64,000 bases of DNA from Glutamicibacter creatinolyticus. Its GTDB lineage: Bacteria; Actinomycetota; Actinomycetes; Actinomycetales; Micrococcaceae. The notes below the pieces were generated by a model. The model had not been told where the DNA came from, ran no database searches, and was given only the letters and a program-made list of their open reading frames with translations. Shown here piece after piece: positions 8,183-16,951 of this stretch (within the stretch, counting starts at the first letter, position 1; each line of letters opens with the position of its first letter). The stretch spans positions 744,001 to 808,000 of the forward strand of contig NZ_CP034412.1 in the NCBI RefSeq assembly GCF_006094275.1. Direction: 5' to 3'. Both the position numbers and the translations under genes were made by a program.

Positions 8183-9562
8183 TTAGTGCACCGGCTGCGC
8201 CTGCGGCTCCGGCTGGGAGGTGGCGGCGTGCTCATCGGCGAACGGATTACCCGCCCGTGGCGCGTCGTACAGGTCGTTATCCAAGATGCCCTCGCGCTTG
8301 GCCACGATCGTGGGCACCAGCGCCTGGCCGGCCACGTTCACCGCGGTGCGGCCCATGTCGATGATCGGGTCCACGGCCATCAGCAGGCCCACGCCGGCCA
8401 GCGGCAGGCCCAGGGTGGACAGGGTCAGGGTCAGCATTACGATCGCGCCGGTGGTGCCGGCGGTCGCGGCCGAACCGAGCACCGAGACCAGGGCGATCAG
8501 CAGGTAGTCGGTCAGCCCCAGGTCAATGTGGAAGAACTGGGCGACGAAGATCGCCGAAACCGCCGGGTAGATGGCCGCGCAGCCATCCATCTTGGTGGTC
8601 GCGCCCAGCGGCACCGCGAAGGAGGCGTAGCCGGAGGGTACGCCCAGGTTGCGTTCGGTCACCCGCTGGGTCAGCGGCAGGGTGCCGATCGAGGAGCGGG
8701 AAACAAAGCCCAGCTGCACCGCCGGCCACACCCCGGAGAAGTACTGCTTGATGCCCAGCCCGTGCAGGCGCACCAGCACCGGGTAGAGCGCGAACAGCAC
8801 CAGCGCCAGGCCCACGTAGATCGCCAGGGTGAACTTGCCCAGCGCACCAATGGTGTCCCAGCCGTAGACGGCCACGGCGTTGCCGATCAGGCCAATGGTG
8901 CCGATCGGGGCGATGCGGATGATCCACCACAACACCTTTTGGATGATGGCCAGGAAGGAGGCGGAGAAGTCCAGGAACGGCTTGGCGGCCTCGCCCACCT
9001 TCAGTGCGGCCACGCCCACGGCGATGGCGATCACCAGGATCTGCAGCACGTTGAAGCTCAGCGACGTGCTGGCCGCCCCGTCCTCAATGCTGGTGTTGGC
9101 TCCCAGCCCCAGGAAGTTGGCCGGGATCAGCCCGGTGAGGAAGCCCAGCCAGCTGCCGGTCTTGCCGTCGTAGTTCTCCGGCATGTCCTGGCCGGTATTG
9201 GCGCCGGGCTGGAACACCAGCCCCAGGGTGATGCCGATCAGCACCGAGATCAGTGCGGTGATCCCGAACCACAGCAGGGTCTGCCAGGCCAGACGGGCGG
9301 CATTGGTGACCTTGTCGAGATTCGCGATCGAGGCGACCACGGCGAAGAAGATCAGCGGCACCACTGCGGCACGCAGCAGGGAGACGTAGCTGGAGCCGAC
9401 GATCTGCAGGGCCTGGCCCAATGCGGTGGGCTCCTCGGCGGTGCTGCCGGTGTACTTGGCAACCAGGCCGAGGATGAGCCCGATGATCAGGGCCGCGATG
9501 ATCTGCGGCCCGAAGCCGGTCACCCAGCCGGGAAGTCTTTTGGTGTTCAGTGAAGTAGCCAT
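8183..9562 (-). CDS. Dicarboxylate/amino acid:cation symporter (DAACS family)
   Basis: 459 residues from the ATG at 9562; an in-frame TTG two codons earlier is possible. It has the glutamate/dicarboxylate symporter layout: eight or so helices, the serine-rich hairpin loop SSIGTLPLTQR, the TAGTTGAIVML re-entrant segment and the signature DPIIDMGRTAVNVAGQ that binds substrate and cation. Family members import C4-dicarboxylates, glutamate/aspartate or cystine with H+ or Na+. The Arg in MGRTAVN fits DctA/GltP-like selectivity for acidic substrates, but the substrate is not settled. The long AT-rich upstream region probably carries its regulation. Confidence 0.88.
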   Translation of the reverse strand: MATSLNTKRLPGWVTGFGPQIIAALIIGLILGLVAKYTGSTAEEPTALGQALQIVGSSYVSLLRAAVVPLIFFAVVASIANLDKVTNAARLAWQTLLWFGITALISVLIGITLGLVFQPGANTGQDMPENYDGKTGSWLGFLTGLIPANFLGLGANTSIEDGAASTSLSFNVLQILVIAIAVGVAALKVGEAAKPFLDFSASFLAIIQKVLWWIIRIAPIGTIGLIGNAVAVYGWDTIGALGKFTLAIYVGLALVLFALYPVLVRLHGLGIKQYFSGVWPAVQLGFVSRSSIGTLPLTQRVTERNLGVPSGYASFAVPLGATTKMDGCAAIYPAVSAIFVAQFFHIDLGLTDYLLIALVSVLGSAATAGTTGAIVMLTLTLSTLGLPLAGVGLLMAVDPIIDMGRTAVNVAGQALVPTIVAKREGILDNDLYDAPRAGNPFADEHAATSQPEPQAQPVH

Positions 9563-9589
9563 GATCAACCACCGTAGGGGGCGTAACGT

Positions 9590-9642
9590 ATCAGCAAAGA
9601 ACCAATATTTCTTATTATTACGAAAGCCGAATTTTTGCTGAT
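9590..9642. promoter_or_regulatory. Widely spaced inverted repeat in the AT-rich leader of the symporter gene
   Basis: ATCAGCAAA (9590-9598) and its exact complement TTTGCTGAT (9634-9642) flank a 35-base, strikingly AT-rich segment upstream of the symporter. This could be a pair of operator half-sites or a leader hairpin; no matching regulator is identifiable nearby. Confidence 0.4.
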
Positions 9643-9774
9643 TGTGTCACGCCCGCCTGTGCCGCGCTTCACCGAAAGGCACGGAATAAAGCGTTAACCA
9701 CGCAATGGTTCGTCATACTCGCCCAGTACGGCGCCAGACGGGCCTGCGCCAGCCAATCCGTGCGGGGACGCGTG

Positions 9775-10419
9775 CTACTCGACCCAGGCCGCGGCCCGTA
9801 CCGGGGCCCCGTCGCAGGATTCCAGGTTCAGGGGAAAGAATCCGATGCGGCAGGAATCGGGCAACCCGGTGGCGCCGCGCAGGTTCTCCACGATTAGCCG
9901 GTCGCTGCCCAGCACCAGCTCGTGCACCGGAAACCCGGTGGCGTGTTCTTCCTGCCGGGTGTGGTCCGGGTTCAGCGTGTCCACGGCCAGCACCCGCATC
10001 CCGCGCTCGATCAGCAATTGCACAAGCGCCGGCTCCAGCACCGGATGCTCCAGGTAGGAGTCGGTGCCGTAATGCCGGTCCCACCCCGTGGCGATCACCA
10101 CGATCGGTGGAACCGATTCGGGAATCTGCCCGCCGAGGCGCTCCCGGCCAAGAACCTCCCGCGGCCGGGCCTGGCCCACCTGGATCACCACCGCTTGCGC
10201 GCACAGCTCATCCAGGTCGATCTGCGAGGTGCTGCGCCCCGCGGCGATTACGTGGCTTGGCGCATCCAGGTGGGTTCCGGTGTGCGAACCGCAGTGAACC
10301 GCGGTGACGGCCACACCGTCAGTCGTCTGCTGCAGCGCCGGCTGCAGTAGGACCTGGGGATCCTGCGGGTAGACCTGCATGCCGCTGCTGATCGGGTGCG
10401 TCAAGTCAAGGACTGGCAT
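9775..10419 (-). CDS. Cyclase family protein (kynurenine formamidase-like metal hydrolase)
   Basis: 214 residues, starting MPVLDLTHPISSGMQVYP, the usual opening of this family. The metal-binding motif H-x-G-T-H-x-D appears as HTGTHLDAPSH (His46, His50, Asp52). Members include KynB and various arylformamidase or cyclic amide hydrolases in the cytoplasm. No tryptophan-catabolism genes are visible nearby, so the kynurenine formamidase assignment is open. The gene stands alone on its strand between the symporter and the divergent VOC gene. Confidence 0.85.
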   Translation of the reverse strand: MPVLDLTHPISSGMQVYPQDPQVLLQPALQQTTDGVAVTAVHCGSHTGTHLDAPSHVIAAGRSTSQIDLDELCAQAVVIQVGQARPREVLGRERLGGQIPESVPPIVVIATGWDRHYGTDSYLEHPVLEPALVQLLIERGMRVLAVDTLNPDHTRQEEHATGFPVHELVLGSDRLIVENLRGATGLPDSCRIGFFPLNLESCDGAPVRAAAWVE

Positions 10420-10578
10420 GCGAGCTCCGTTCCGTTTTGATTGGCTCTCGAACCGGTGAGCGGCGCTTCCGCTCCCGGCGCGCCCTGCTCCAGCAACCCT
10501 AGTGAACGATCAGGGGAGTGGGAAGGAGAGGCAGGCCAAACTACGATGGGGAAAACAGGTTGAGGAAAGGGCAGAACC

Positions 10579-10968
10579 GTGAAGATCTACATCACCAGCG
10601 TCTTTGTTGATGACCAAAGCAGGGCCCGCGATTTTTACACCCGCGTCCTGGGCTTCAAGATCAAGCACGACATCCCGATGGGCACCGACAGCTGGATCAC
10701 GCTGACCGCACCCGGGGAGCTGGATGGACCGGAGCTGCTGCTTGAACCCTCCAGCCACCCGGCGGTGCTGCCCTTCAAGCAGGCCCTGGTGGCTGACGGA
10801 ATACCCTTCACCTCATTCGCCGTCCAGGACGTGCAGGCCGAATACCGGCGGCTGCGGGGGTTGGGCGTGGAATTCACCCAGGAACCCACCGACATGGGGC
10901 CGGTGACCACCGCCGTCTTCGATGACACCTGCGGCAATCTGATCCAGCTGAGCAGCTACGCGGGCTAA
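10579..10968 (+). CDS. VOC-superfamily (glyoxalase/dioxygenase fold) protein
   Basis: 129 residues with the two beta-alpha-beta-beta-beta halves of the vicinal-oxygen-chelate fold: SVFVDDQSRARDFYTRVLGF at the start, and TAVFDDTCGNLIQL near the end with the final metal-ligand-like region. GTG start at 10579 with GAGGAAAGGG about 8 bases upstream. VOC proteins of this size are often glyoxalase I, fosfomycin/bleomycin resistance or extradiol-type enzymes; the sequence does not decide. The downstream gene starts 9 bases later, so the two are probably co-transcribed. Confidence 0.85.
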   Translation: MKIYITSVFVDDQSRARDFYTRVLGFKIKHDIPMGTDSWITLTAPGELDGPELLLEPSSHPAVLPFKQALVADGIPFTSFAVQDVQAEYRRLRGLGVEFTQEPTDMGPVTTAVFDDTCGNLIQLSSYAG

Positions 10969-10976
10969 GCGCCGCG

Positions 10977-11618
10977 GTGAGCGATTCCAAGCCCGCCACT
11001 GCGGGGCAGACCGGTTCCTGGCATGTGCCCGCTCCCACCGACGGGGATCGGGTCTGGTCCCGGCTCGCCGCGTATGTGCGCTCCGGGGATTTCTTGCTGC
11101 ACGGCTCCAGGACACCGGGCCTGCATCAGCTGACCCCCAGGACACCCATTGACCACAGTCCCGACACGTTTTCCAAAACCACCGCGGTGTTCGCCACCGA
11201 GGACCCCACCTGGGCCATCGCCTACGCGGTGCGCCCGGCCAACACCCCGGGTTTTCTCAACGCCTGCTTTTATCCGGGCAGCACACCCGGACGGGAGGCC
11301 GAGCGCCGGATCTTCCTCTCCTTTGCGCTCCCGGAGAACGGGCAGCCGCCAATGGACACCGGGGTCGTGTACGTGCTCCCGGCCCAGGGCTTTAGCCGGA
11401 TGCCCAGTTACCTGGATCCGCAGCTCGGGGTGATCACCGAATGCCAGTGGATCAGCACCGACCCGGTGCCGGTGAGCGCCGCAATCCCGGTGCACCCGCA
11501 GAACCTTCCGCTCCAGCCGCGACGCCATGATCATCGCGAGGCTGTCCGCCGCGCCGCCGACGAGCCCCACGGCTTTCCCTGGCTGGGCCGTTCACGCGCT
11601 GCGAAGCGCTCGCCGTAG
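10977..11618 (+). CDS. Unknown protein with a possible ADP-ribosyltransferase-like fold
   Basis: 213 residues, GTG start 9 bases after the VOC gene. A conserved-looking core contains FLLHGSRTPGL (~37-47) and TAVFATEDPTWAIAYAV (~69-85), then VVYVLPAQGF and ECQWISTDPVPV. The HGS/T followed by a 'FAT...AIAYA' segment is reminiscent of the ART/KptA/PARP-type NAD-binding core, but this is a weak visual match. The last ~35 residues are Arg/His-rich, suggesting a basic tail. Function unknown; similar conserved hypotheticals exist in actinobacteria as far as I recall. Confidence 0.6.
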   Translation: MSDSKPATAGQTGSWHVPAPTDGDRVWSRLAAYVRSGDFLLHGSRTPGLHQLTPRTPIDHSPDTFSKTTAVFATEDPTWAIAYAVRPANTPGFLNACFYPGSTPGREAERRIFLSFALPENGQPPMDTGVVYVLPAQGFSRMPSYLDPQLGVITECQWISTDPVPVSAAIPVHPQNLPLQPRRHDHREAVRRAADEPHGFPWLGRSRAAKRSP

Positions 11619-11687
11619 GTGCGGCGTCGGTAGGGCGGCAGCGACCGAAGGCGTTGACCGGATTGCGGCATGCCGGTGGGGCACGGC

Positions 11688-11718
11688 AAGACCCGCACCG
11701 AGGACAGGTGCGGGTCTT
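11688..11718. terminator. Bidirectional hairpin terminator
   Basis: Perfect 12-bp stem (11688-11699 with 11707-11718) and 7-base loop between the unknown protein gene and the convergent DUF885 gene. Confidence 0.8.
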
Positions 11719-11737
11719 CGCCACGGGCGGACGCTGG

Positions 11738-13405
11738 CTAGTCCAGCAGGGCGCGCTTGAGCGTGTCCAGACCCACCGACCCGAGCTTCAGGGCCCGGGT
11801 GTGGAAGGCCTTCACGTCGAAGTCCTCGCCTTCGCGTGCCGAGAGCTCATCGCGGATCTGCTCCCACAGCCGTTGGCCTACCTTGTAGCTGGGTGCCTGT
11901 CCCGGCCATCCCAGGTAGCGGGTGAACTCGAAGTCCAGCTGCCCGGGGGACTCGTCAAAGTTGGCCTTGAGGAATTCGTAGCCCTTCTGCGCCGTCCAGG
12001 TGCCTTCGCCCCAGGCTTGGGGGACCTCCAGCTCCAGGTGCACACCGATGTCGAAGACCACGCGGGCCGCGCGCATCCGCTGCGCGTCCAGCATGCCCAT
12101 GTGGTCGCCCGGGTCATCCAGGTACCCCAGCTGCTGCATCAGCCGCTCCGAGTACAGGGCCCACCCCTCGCCGTGGCCCGAAACCCAGCACAGGTTGCGG
12201 CGCCACTTGTTCAGCGTGTCCGCCTGCAGTTGCGCGGTGCCGATCTGCAGGTGGTGGCCCGGAACCCCCTCGTGGTAGACGGTGGTCAGCTCCGACCAGG
12301 TGGAGAACTCCTCCTCACCCGGCGGGATTGACCACCACATGCGTCCGGGACGGGAGAAGTCATCGGAGGGCCCGGTATAGTAGATGCCGCCATCCTCGGT
12401 GGGGGCGATCATGCATTCGATGCGGTCCATGGGGGAGGGGATGTCAAAGTGGGTGCCGGCCAGGTCGGCCAGCGCCGCGTCGGCCTTCTGCTGCATCCAG
12501 GTGCGCAGCGCCTCGGTGCCCCTGAGCTTGCGCGCAGCATCCTGGTTCAGGATCTGCTTGGCCTCCTCGATCGTGGCCCCGGGCTTGATCTGCGCGGCGA
12601 CGCGTTTCTGCTCGGCGATGATGCGGGCCAGTTCCTCAACGCCCCAGGCATAGGTTTCCTCCAGGTCCACCTCCGCGCCCAGGAAGTAGCGTGAGGCCAG
12701 GGCGTAGTGTTCGCGGCCCACCGCATCCTTTTCAGGCGCCATGGGCAGCAGCTCCTCGCCCAGCACCTCGGCCAGTGACCGGTAGGCGTCCTTTGCCTGC
12801 TTCGCGCCGTTGCCAAGCGCCTGGGCCAGGGACGCGTCCACTGCGGCCCCGGCGGAGGCCAGCTCGTCGAAGAACCCGCCGTCCTTGGCGTAGTCGGTGG
12901 CCTGCTCGATCACGATCTTCACCTGCCGGCGGGCGGCGATCTGGCCCTTGGCGGCCGAGTCGCGCAGCGAGGCGATGTAGCCGTCCATGGCGGCCGGGAC
13001 GTTGGCCAGGCGTTCGGCAATGAAGCGGTAGTCCTGGGAGCTGTCCTGTGGCATCAAATCGAAGATCGCGCGGATCTCCTGCGCCTGGCTGGCGATGTTG
13101 TTCAGCTCGGTGCGTCCGGTGGCGATGATCTCCAGCTCCAGGCCGAGCCGTTCGCGCATCGCGTCGAGGGTGACTTCATCGACGGCGTCCTGGGCGGTGA
13201 GTGCGTCCAGCTTCTCCAGGGTGGCGGAGGTCAGCTCCGCGTATTTCTGCGTGCCGGCCGGGGAGTAGTCCCCGTAGCGGCTTTCATAGCCCGGCAGTCC
13301 CATTTCGGTTCCGATCTCCGGGAAGAGTTGCAGAACCTGCTCAAAGTATTCGTTGGCCACCTCATCGATGGCGGAGTCGGCGCGGGCCGATGTGTCCTTG
13401 GTCAT
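11738..13405 (-). CDS. DUF885 family protein (putative metallopeptidase-like)
   Basis: 555 residues beginning MTKDTSARADSAIDEVANEY. The DUF885 hallmark YHEGVPGHHLQ (a Glu/His-rich, metalloprotease-like HE-x-x-x-HH variant) sits around residue 375, and the C-terminal region has GEGWALYSERL and RYLGWPGQAPSYKVGQ, both typical of the family. There is no signal peptide, so the protein is cytoplasmic. The family is thought to be related to zinc peptidases but most members have no known substrate. It is monocistronic, ending at a strong terminator. Confidence 0.88.
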   Translation of the reverse strand: MTKDTSARADSAIDEVANEYFEQVLQLFPEIGTEMGLPGYESRYGDYSPAGTQKYAELTSATLEKLDALTAQDAVDEVTLDAMRERLGLELEIIATGRTELNNIASQAQEIRAIFDLMPQDSSQDYRFIAERLANVPAAMDGYIASLRDSAAKGQIAARRQVKIVIEQATDYAKDGGFFDELASAGAAVDASLAQALGNGAKQAKDAYRSLAEVLGEELLPMAPEKDAVGREHYALASRYFLGAEVDLEETYAWGVEELARIIAEQKRVAAQIKPGATIEEAKQILNQDAARKLRGTEALRTWMQQKADAALADLAGTHFDIPSPMDRIECMIAPTEDGGIYYTGPSDDFSRPGRMWWSIPPGEEEFSTWSELTTVYHEGVPGHHLQIGTAQLQADTLNKWRRNLCWVSGHGEGWALYSERLMQQLGYLDDPGDHMGMLDAQRMRAARVVFDIGVHLELEVPQAWGEGTWTAQKGYEFLKANFDESPGQLDFEFTRYLGWPGQAPSYKVGQRLWEQIRDELSAREGEDFDVKAFHTRALKLGSVGLDTLKRALLD

Positions 13406-13602
13406 GAGCCAAGCCTAGTGGACGTGAAATATTTGTTGAAGAGTTTTGCCGGACCAATTCCGGGGCTCTCGGCGTGCCCGAGAGAGTGCGGTAGAAAATG
13501 GAATCCGCCGATTAGGTATCTTGCGATGTGAAAACCCCACCACGAACTCCTCCAGCGGTCAGCGAGGCGAGGTCGGCTCGGTGATACTGGCGGAGGCTGC
13601 CT

Positions 13603-13791
13603 TCACGGACCGTACCAGCCCTTACCCCGGTCGATGTCCCGTCGCGCCTTGCGCAGTGAACGAGCCGTCTGCTGATCCCGGCCCTCCAAGTCATCGGCGT
13701 GCCGGTCCAGGCTCTTGAAGGAACCGAAAACCACGGGCAGCAGGCATAGGATGATGATCCCGCCGAGCACAAGAAGCGAGGCAAAGTCCAT
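13603..13791 (-). CDS. Small single-pass membrane protein
   Basis: 62 residues: one N-terminal hydrophobic helix (~5-24), followed by a charged tail rich in Arg/Lys/Asp and ending DRGKGWYGP. The ATG has only a weak AGG upstream. The composition and intact frame suggest a real small membrane protein, but no family could be named. Confidence 0.5.
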   Translation of the reverse strand: MDFASLLVLGGIIILCLLPVVFGSFKSLDRHADDLEGRDQQTARSLRKARRDIDRGKGWYGP

Positions 13792-13827
13792 GTTGCGAGC
13801 CTAATCAGAACGTTGAGCACAGGGCAA

Positions 13828-13873
13828 TGCCCCGTTTCCCTGCGCTGCGGGCGCAGAGCAGGGGAACGGGGCA
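13828..13873. terminator. Hairpin terminator after the acyl-CoA carboxylase genes
   Basis: 16-bp stem (13828-13843 with 13858-13873) with a single G-T wobble and a 14-base loop, lying directly downstream of the epsilon-subunit gene. Confidence 0.7.
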
Positions 13874-13906
13874 GGAAGCCGGTGACGGCGGTGTGAGCCT
13901 TCGGGG

Positions 13907-14131
13907 TTAGCGGCGGCCAATGCTCCATGGAAGCCGCGGAGTGCTCAATGCGCGGCGCTTGCGGATCCGGGCGACCCGTCCGGCCGGGGCCCGCGCGGCA
14001 CCGTTCTGGTTTGGTTGGGAGCCCATGGCGCTGAGCAGTGCGGTGACCGCCGCCAGTTCCTCCGGGCTCGGATTGCCGCGGGTTACGGTGAGCGCGGCGG
14101 TGGCCTGCCGTGTGGCGGTGTGCTGTTCCAT
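13907..14131 (-). CDS. accE: Acyl-CoA carboxylase epsilon subunit
   Basis: 74 residues containing VTRGNPSPEELAAVTALL, the core motif of the small epsilon subunit that actinobacterial acyl-CoA (propionyl/acetyl) carboxylases need for assembly of alpha and beta subunits. It follows the beta-subunit gene on the same strand after ~50 bases. The C-terminal half is Arg-rich, as usual for this family. No biotin-carrying alpha subunit is encoded in the window. Confidence 0.85.
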   Translation of the reverse strand: MEQHTATRQATAALTVTRGNPSPEELAAVTALLSAMGSQPNQNGAARAPAGRVARIRKRRALSTPRLPWSIGRR

Positions 14132-14182
14132 ATCCAGTCCTTCGAACTTTGCTCTGGGCGTCGCTGGGGGTGTGGGCGGGGC

Positions 14183-15793
14183 CTACAGCGGGATGTTGCC
14201 GTGCTTCTTTGGCGGCAGGCTCGCGTGCTTCTCGCGCAGGGCGCGCAGCCCGCGCACCAGCTGCAGGCGGGTGTCGCTCGGGGCGATGACCGCGTCGATG
14301 TACCCCAGCTCCGCGGCCTGGTACGGGTTGAGCAGCTCGGCCTCGTAGCCCTCGATGATTTCCTTGCGGCGCGCCTCGACGTCGCCGCCCTCGGCCTGCA
14401 CCGCCGCCAGGTCGCGGCGGTAGAGGATGTTCACCGCGCCCTGGGCGCCCATCACGCCGATCTGGGCGGTGGGCCAGGCCAGGTTCAGATCCGCGCCGAG
14501 CTTCTTGGAGCCCATCACGATGTAGGCTCCGCCGTAGGCCTTGCGGGTGATGACGGTCAGCTTCGGTACGGTGGCCTCGGCGTAGGCGTACAGCAGCTTT
14601 GCGCCGCGGCGGATGATGCCCTGGAATTCCTGGTCCTTGCCGGGCAGGAAGCCGGGCACGTCCACCAGGGTCACGATCGGGATGTTGAACGCATCGCAGT
14701 TGCGCACGAAGCGGGCGGCCTTTTCCGAGGCCGCGATGTCCAGGGTGCCGGCGAACTGCAGCGGCTGGTTGGCCACGATGCCCACGGTCGCGCCCTCGAT
14801 GCGCGCGTAGCCGATCATCACGTTCGGGGCGTAAAGCGCCTGCATCTCGAAGAACTGCCCGTCATCGACCACGGATTCGATCACGGTGCGCATGTCGTAG
14901 GGCTGGTTGGCGGAGTCCGGAATCAGCGTATCGAGCTGTTCGTCCTCCTCGGTCAGCTCCAGCTCTTCCTCGAACTCGGCCAGCGGCGCGTCGGTGAGGT
15001 TCGAGGAGGGCAGGAAGTCCAGCAGTTCCTTGCAGAACTCGATGGCGTCTTCCTCATCCTCGGCCAGGTAGGTTGCGGTGCCGGTGGTGGAGTTGTGCTG
15101 ACGCGCCCCACCCAGGGTTTCCATGTCCACTTCCTCGCCGGTCACGGTCTTGATGACGTCCGGGCCGGTGATGAACATGTGGCTGGTCTTGTCCACCATG
15201 ATCACGTAGTCGGTCAGGGCCGGGGAGTACGCGGCGCCCCCGGCGCACGGGCCCATGATCAGGGAGATCTGCGGAACCACGCCGGAGGCGTGCACGTTGT
15301 TGCGGAAGATGTCGGCGAACATCGCCAGGGAGGCCACGCCCTCCTGGATGCGCGCACCGCCGCCGTCGTTGATTCCGACAACAGGGCAGCCGTTGCGGAT
15401 CGCGAATTCCTGGACCTTGACGATCTTCTCGCCGTTCACCTGCGAGAGCGAGCCGCCGTAGACGGTGAAGTCCTGGGAGTAGACGGCAACCAGGCGGCCA
15501 TCGACGGTGCCGTAGCCGCAGACCACGCCATCGCCCAGCGGCTTCTTCTTTTCCATGCCAAAGGCGGTGGAGCGGTGCACGGCCAGGGCGTCGAATTCCA
15601 CGAAGGAGTTCTCATCGAGCAGCATGTCGATGCGTTCGCGGGCGGTGTGCTTGCCGCGGGCGTGCTGCTTTTCCACGGCCTCGGGGCCGGAGGGCAGCTG
15701 CGCCAGGGCCTCGCGACGGCGGAACTCGGCGAGCTTGCCGGCGGTGGTGGATAGGTCGATCGCTTCATCCGCCTCGGTGCGCCCCTGCGTCAT
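14183..15793 (-). CDS. Acyl-CoA (propionyl-CoA) carboxylase beta subunit
   Basis: 536 residues from the ATG at 15793, preceded by AAGGGAG about 9 bases upstream; the in-frame extension to 15862 is unsupported. It is a complete carboxyltransferase of the crotonase fold: [28 protein letters not shown], the oxyanion-hole [13 protein letters not shown], and in the second half [20 protein letters not shown] and [15 protein letters not shown]. Such AccD5/PccB proteins transfer CO2 from carboxybiotin to propionyl- or acetyl-CoA, feeding methylmalonyl-CoA or fatty-acid synthesis. The epsilon gene follows; biotin ligase is encoded ~1 kb away on the other strand. Confidence 0.93.
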   Translation of the reverse strand: MTQGRTEADEAIDLSTTAGKLAEFRRREALAQLPSGPEAVEKQHARGKHTARERIDMLLDENSFVEFDALAVHRSTAFGMEKKKPLGDGVVCGYGTVDGRLVAVYSQDFTVYGGSLSQVNGEKIVKVQEFAIRNGCPVVGINDGGGARIQEGVASLAMFADIFRNNVHASGVVPQISLIMGPCAGGAAYSPALTDYVIMVDKTSHMFITGPDVIKTVTGEEVDMETLGGARQHNSTTGTATYLAEDEEDAIEFCKELLDFLPSSNLTDAPLAEFEEELELTEEDEQLDTLIPDSANQPYDMRTVIESVVDDGQFFEMQALYAPNVMIGYARIEGATVGIVANQPLQFAGTLDIAASEKAARFVRNCDAFNIPIVTLVDVPGFLPGKDQEFQGIIRRGAKLLYAYAEATVPKLTVITRKAYGGAYIVMGSKKLGADLNLAWPTAQIGVMGAQGAVNILYRRDLAAVQAEGGDVEARRKEIIEGYEAELLNPYQAAELGYIDAVIAPSDTRLQLVRGLRALREKHASLPPKKHGNIPL

Positions 15794-15982
15794 GCCTTCG
15801 ACTCCCTTGGTTGCCTGGTTCGTAAAGTTGTGTAGGAATGGCACAAGAAAAATGCCACCCACGTCAGTCTAACTGGGAAAATGGCGGTCCTGTTTGTAGG
15901 AAGCCTACAAAATGCCTTCGTCGAATCCGGCAACAGCGCCAGATTATGTTACTCACCAGTAGCTACGGGGGACGTTTTCAAG

Positions 15983-15988
15983 TAATCT
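15983..15988 (+). promoter_or_regulatory. -10 box giving a leaderless SDR mRNA
   Basis: TAATCT followed by exactly 7 bases before the ATG at 15996; no ribosome-binding site is present, so the transcript probably starts at the initiation codon. Confidence 0.45.
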
Positions 15989-15995
15989 GAGTCAC

Positions 15996-16853
15996 ATGAC
16001 TGAAGATTCGCGCAACACCATTAATCCCCAGCCTCAAACCCTGGCGGGCAAGACCATCGTGATGAGCGGCGGCAGCCGTGGCATCGGGCTGTCCATCGCC
16101 CTGCAGGCGGCCAAGTCCGGGGCCAACCTCGTGCTGCTGTCCAAGACGGACACCCCGCATCCTTCCTTGGAGGGTACCATCCACACCGCCGTGGAGCAGA
16201 TCAACCAGGCCGGCGGCACCGGGCTGGCGGTGGTCGGGGACGTGCGCAAGGACGAGGACGTGGCCCGGATGGTGGACAGCGCCGTGCAGCGCTTTGGCGG
16301 GATCGACATCGTCATCAACAACGCCAGCGCCATCAACCTGGCCAAGACCGATGACGTGGACATGAAGCGCTATGACCTGATGATGGACATCAACGTGCGC
16401 GGGGCCTTCCTGCTGTCCAAGACCGCGCTGCCGCACCTGCGCAAGTCCGCCCACCCGCACATCCTGACCCTCTCCCCGCCGCTGAACCTGGATCCACGCT
16501 GGGCCGGGGTCCACCTGGCCTACACCATGAGCAAGTACGGGATGAGCATGACCACCCTGGGCCTGGCCGAGGAGCTGAAGGACGAGGGCATCGGGGTCAA
16601 CTCCCTGTGGCCGGCCACGCTGATCGACACCGCGGCCATCCGCAACCTGCCCGGAGGCGGAACCATGATCAAGGGGGCACGCGATGCCCGCATCGTCGCC
16701 GAGGCCGCCACCGCCATCCTGGCCAGCGACCCGCGCAGCTGCAGCGGCAACTTCTTCACCGACGAACAGGTGCTCTCCGCGGCGGGGGTCACCGACTTCG
16801 ACGCCTACGCCACCGACCCGGCCAGCCAGCTGGTGCCGGACATCTTCCTCTAA
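15996..16853 (+). CDS. Short-chain dehydrogenase/reductase (HSDL2-like)
   Basis: 285 residues. It has the Rossmann nucleotide-binding SGGSRGIG (~24-31), the structural NNAS (~108-111) and the catalytic YTMSK (Tyr ~172, Lys ~176). The unusual TLSPPLNLDPRW segment before the catalytic Tyr and the SLWPATLIDTAAI following it resemble the hydroxysteroid dehydrogenase-like 2 / peroxisomal SDR subgroup rather than FabG. It is divergent from the acyl-CoA carboxylase genes, which suggests a role in lipid or acyl-CoA metabolism, but the substrate is not known. Confidence 0.88.
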   Translation: MTEDSRNTINPQPQTLAGKTIVMSGGSRGIGLSIALQAAKSGANLVLLSKTDTPHPSLEGTIHTAVEQINQAGGTGLAVVGDVRKDEDVARMVDSAVQRFGGIDIVINNASAINLAKTDDVDMKRYDLMMDINVRGAFLLSKTALPHLRKSAHPHILTLSPPLNLDPRWAGVHLAYTMSKYGMSMTTLGLAEELKDEGIGVNSLWPATLIDTAAIRNLPGGGTMIKGARDARIVAEAATAILASDPRSCSGNFFTDEQVLSAAGVTDFDAYATDPASQLVPDIFL

Positions 16854-16938
16854 GCGCTGCCAACACCCGCAGGGCCCCGGCGTGACGCCCACCGCGAAAC
16901 CCGGCGGCAGCGCGGGCGTGCGGGGGTGAGCGGTGGCA

Positions 16939-16944
16939 TAGGCT
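16939..16944 (+). promoter_or_regulatory. -10 box of a leaderless birA mRNA
   Basis: TAGGCT lies exactly 7 bases before the ATG at 16952. GGAAGG is also present in that gap but too close to the start to act as a normal ribosome-binding site. Confidence 0.45.
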
Positions 16945-16951
16945 GGAAGGC

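Noticed and set aside
14015-15754. 579-codon plus-strand frame opposite the acyl-CoA carboxylase gene
   Set aside because: Shadow of a real gene; Asp/His/Gly/Arg-rich, no motifs.
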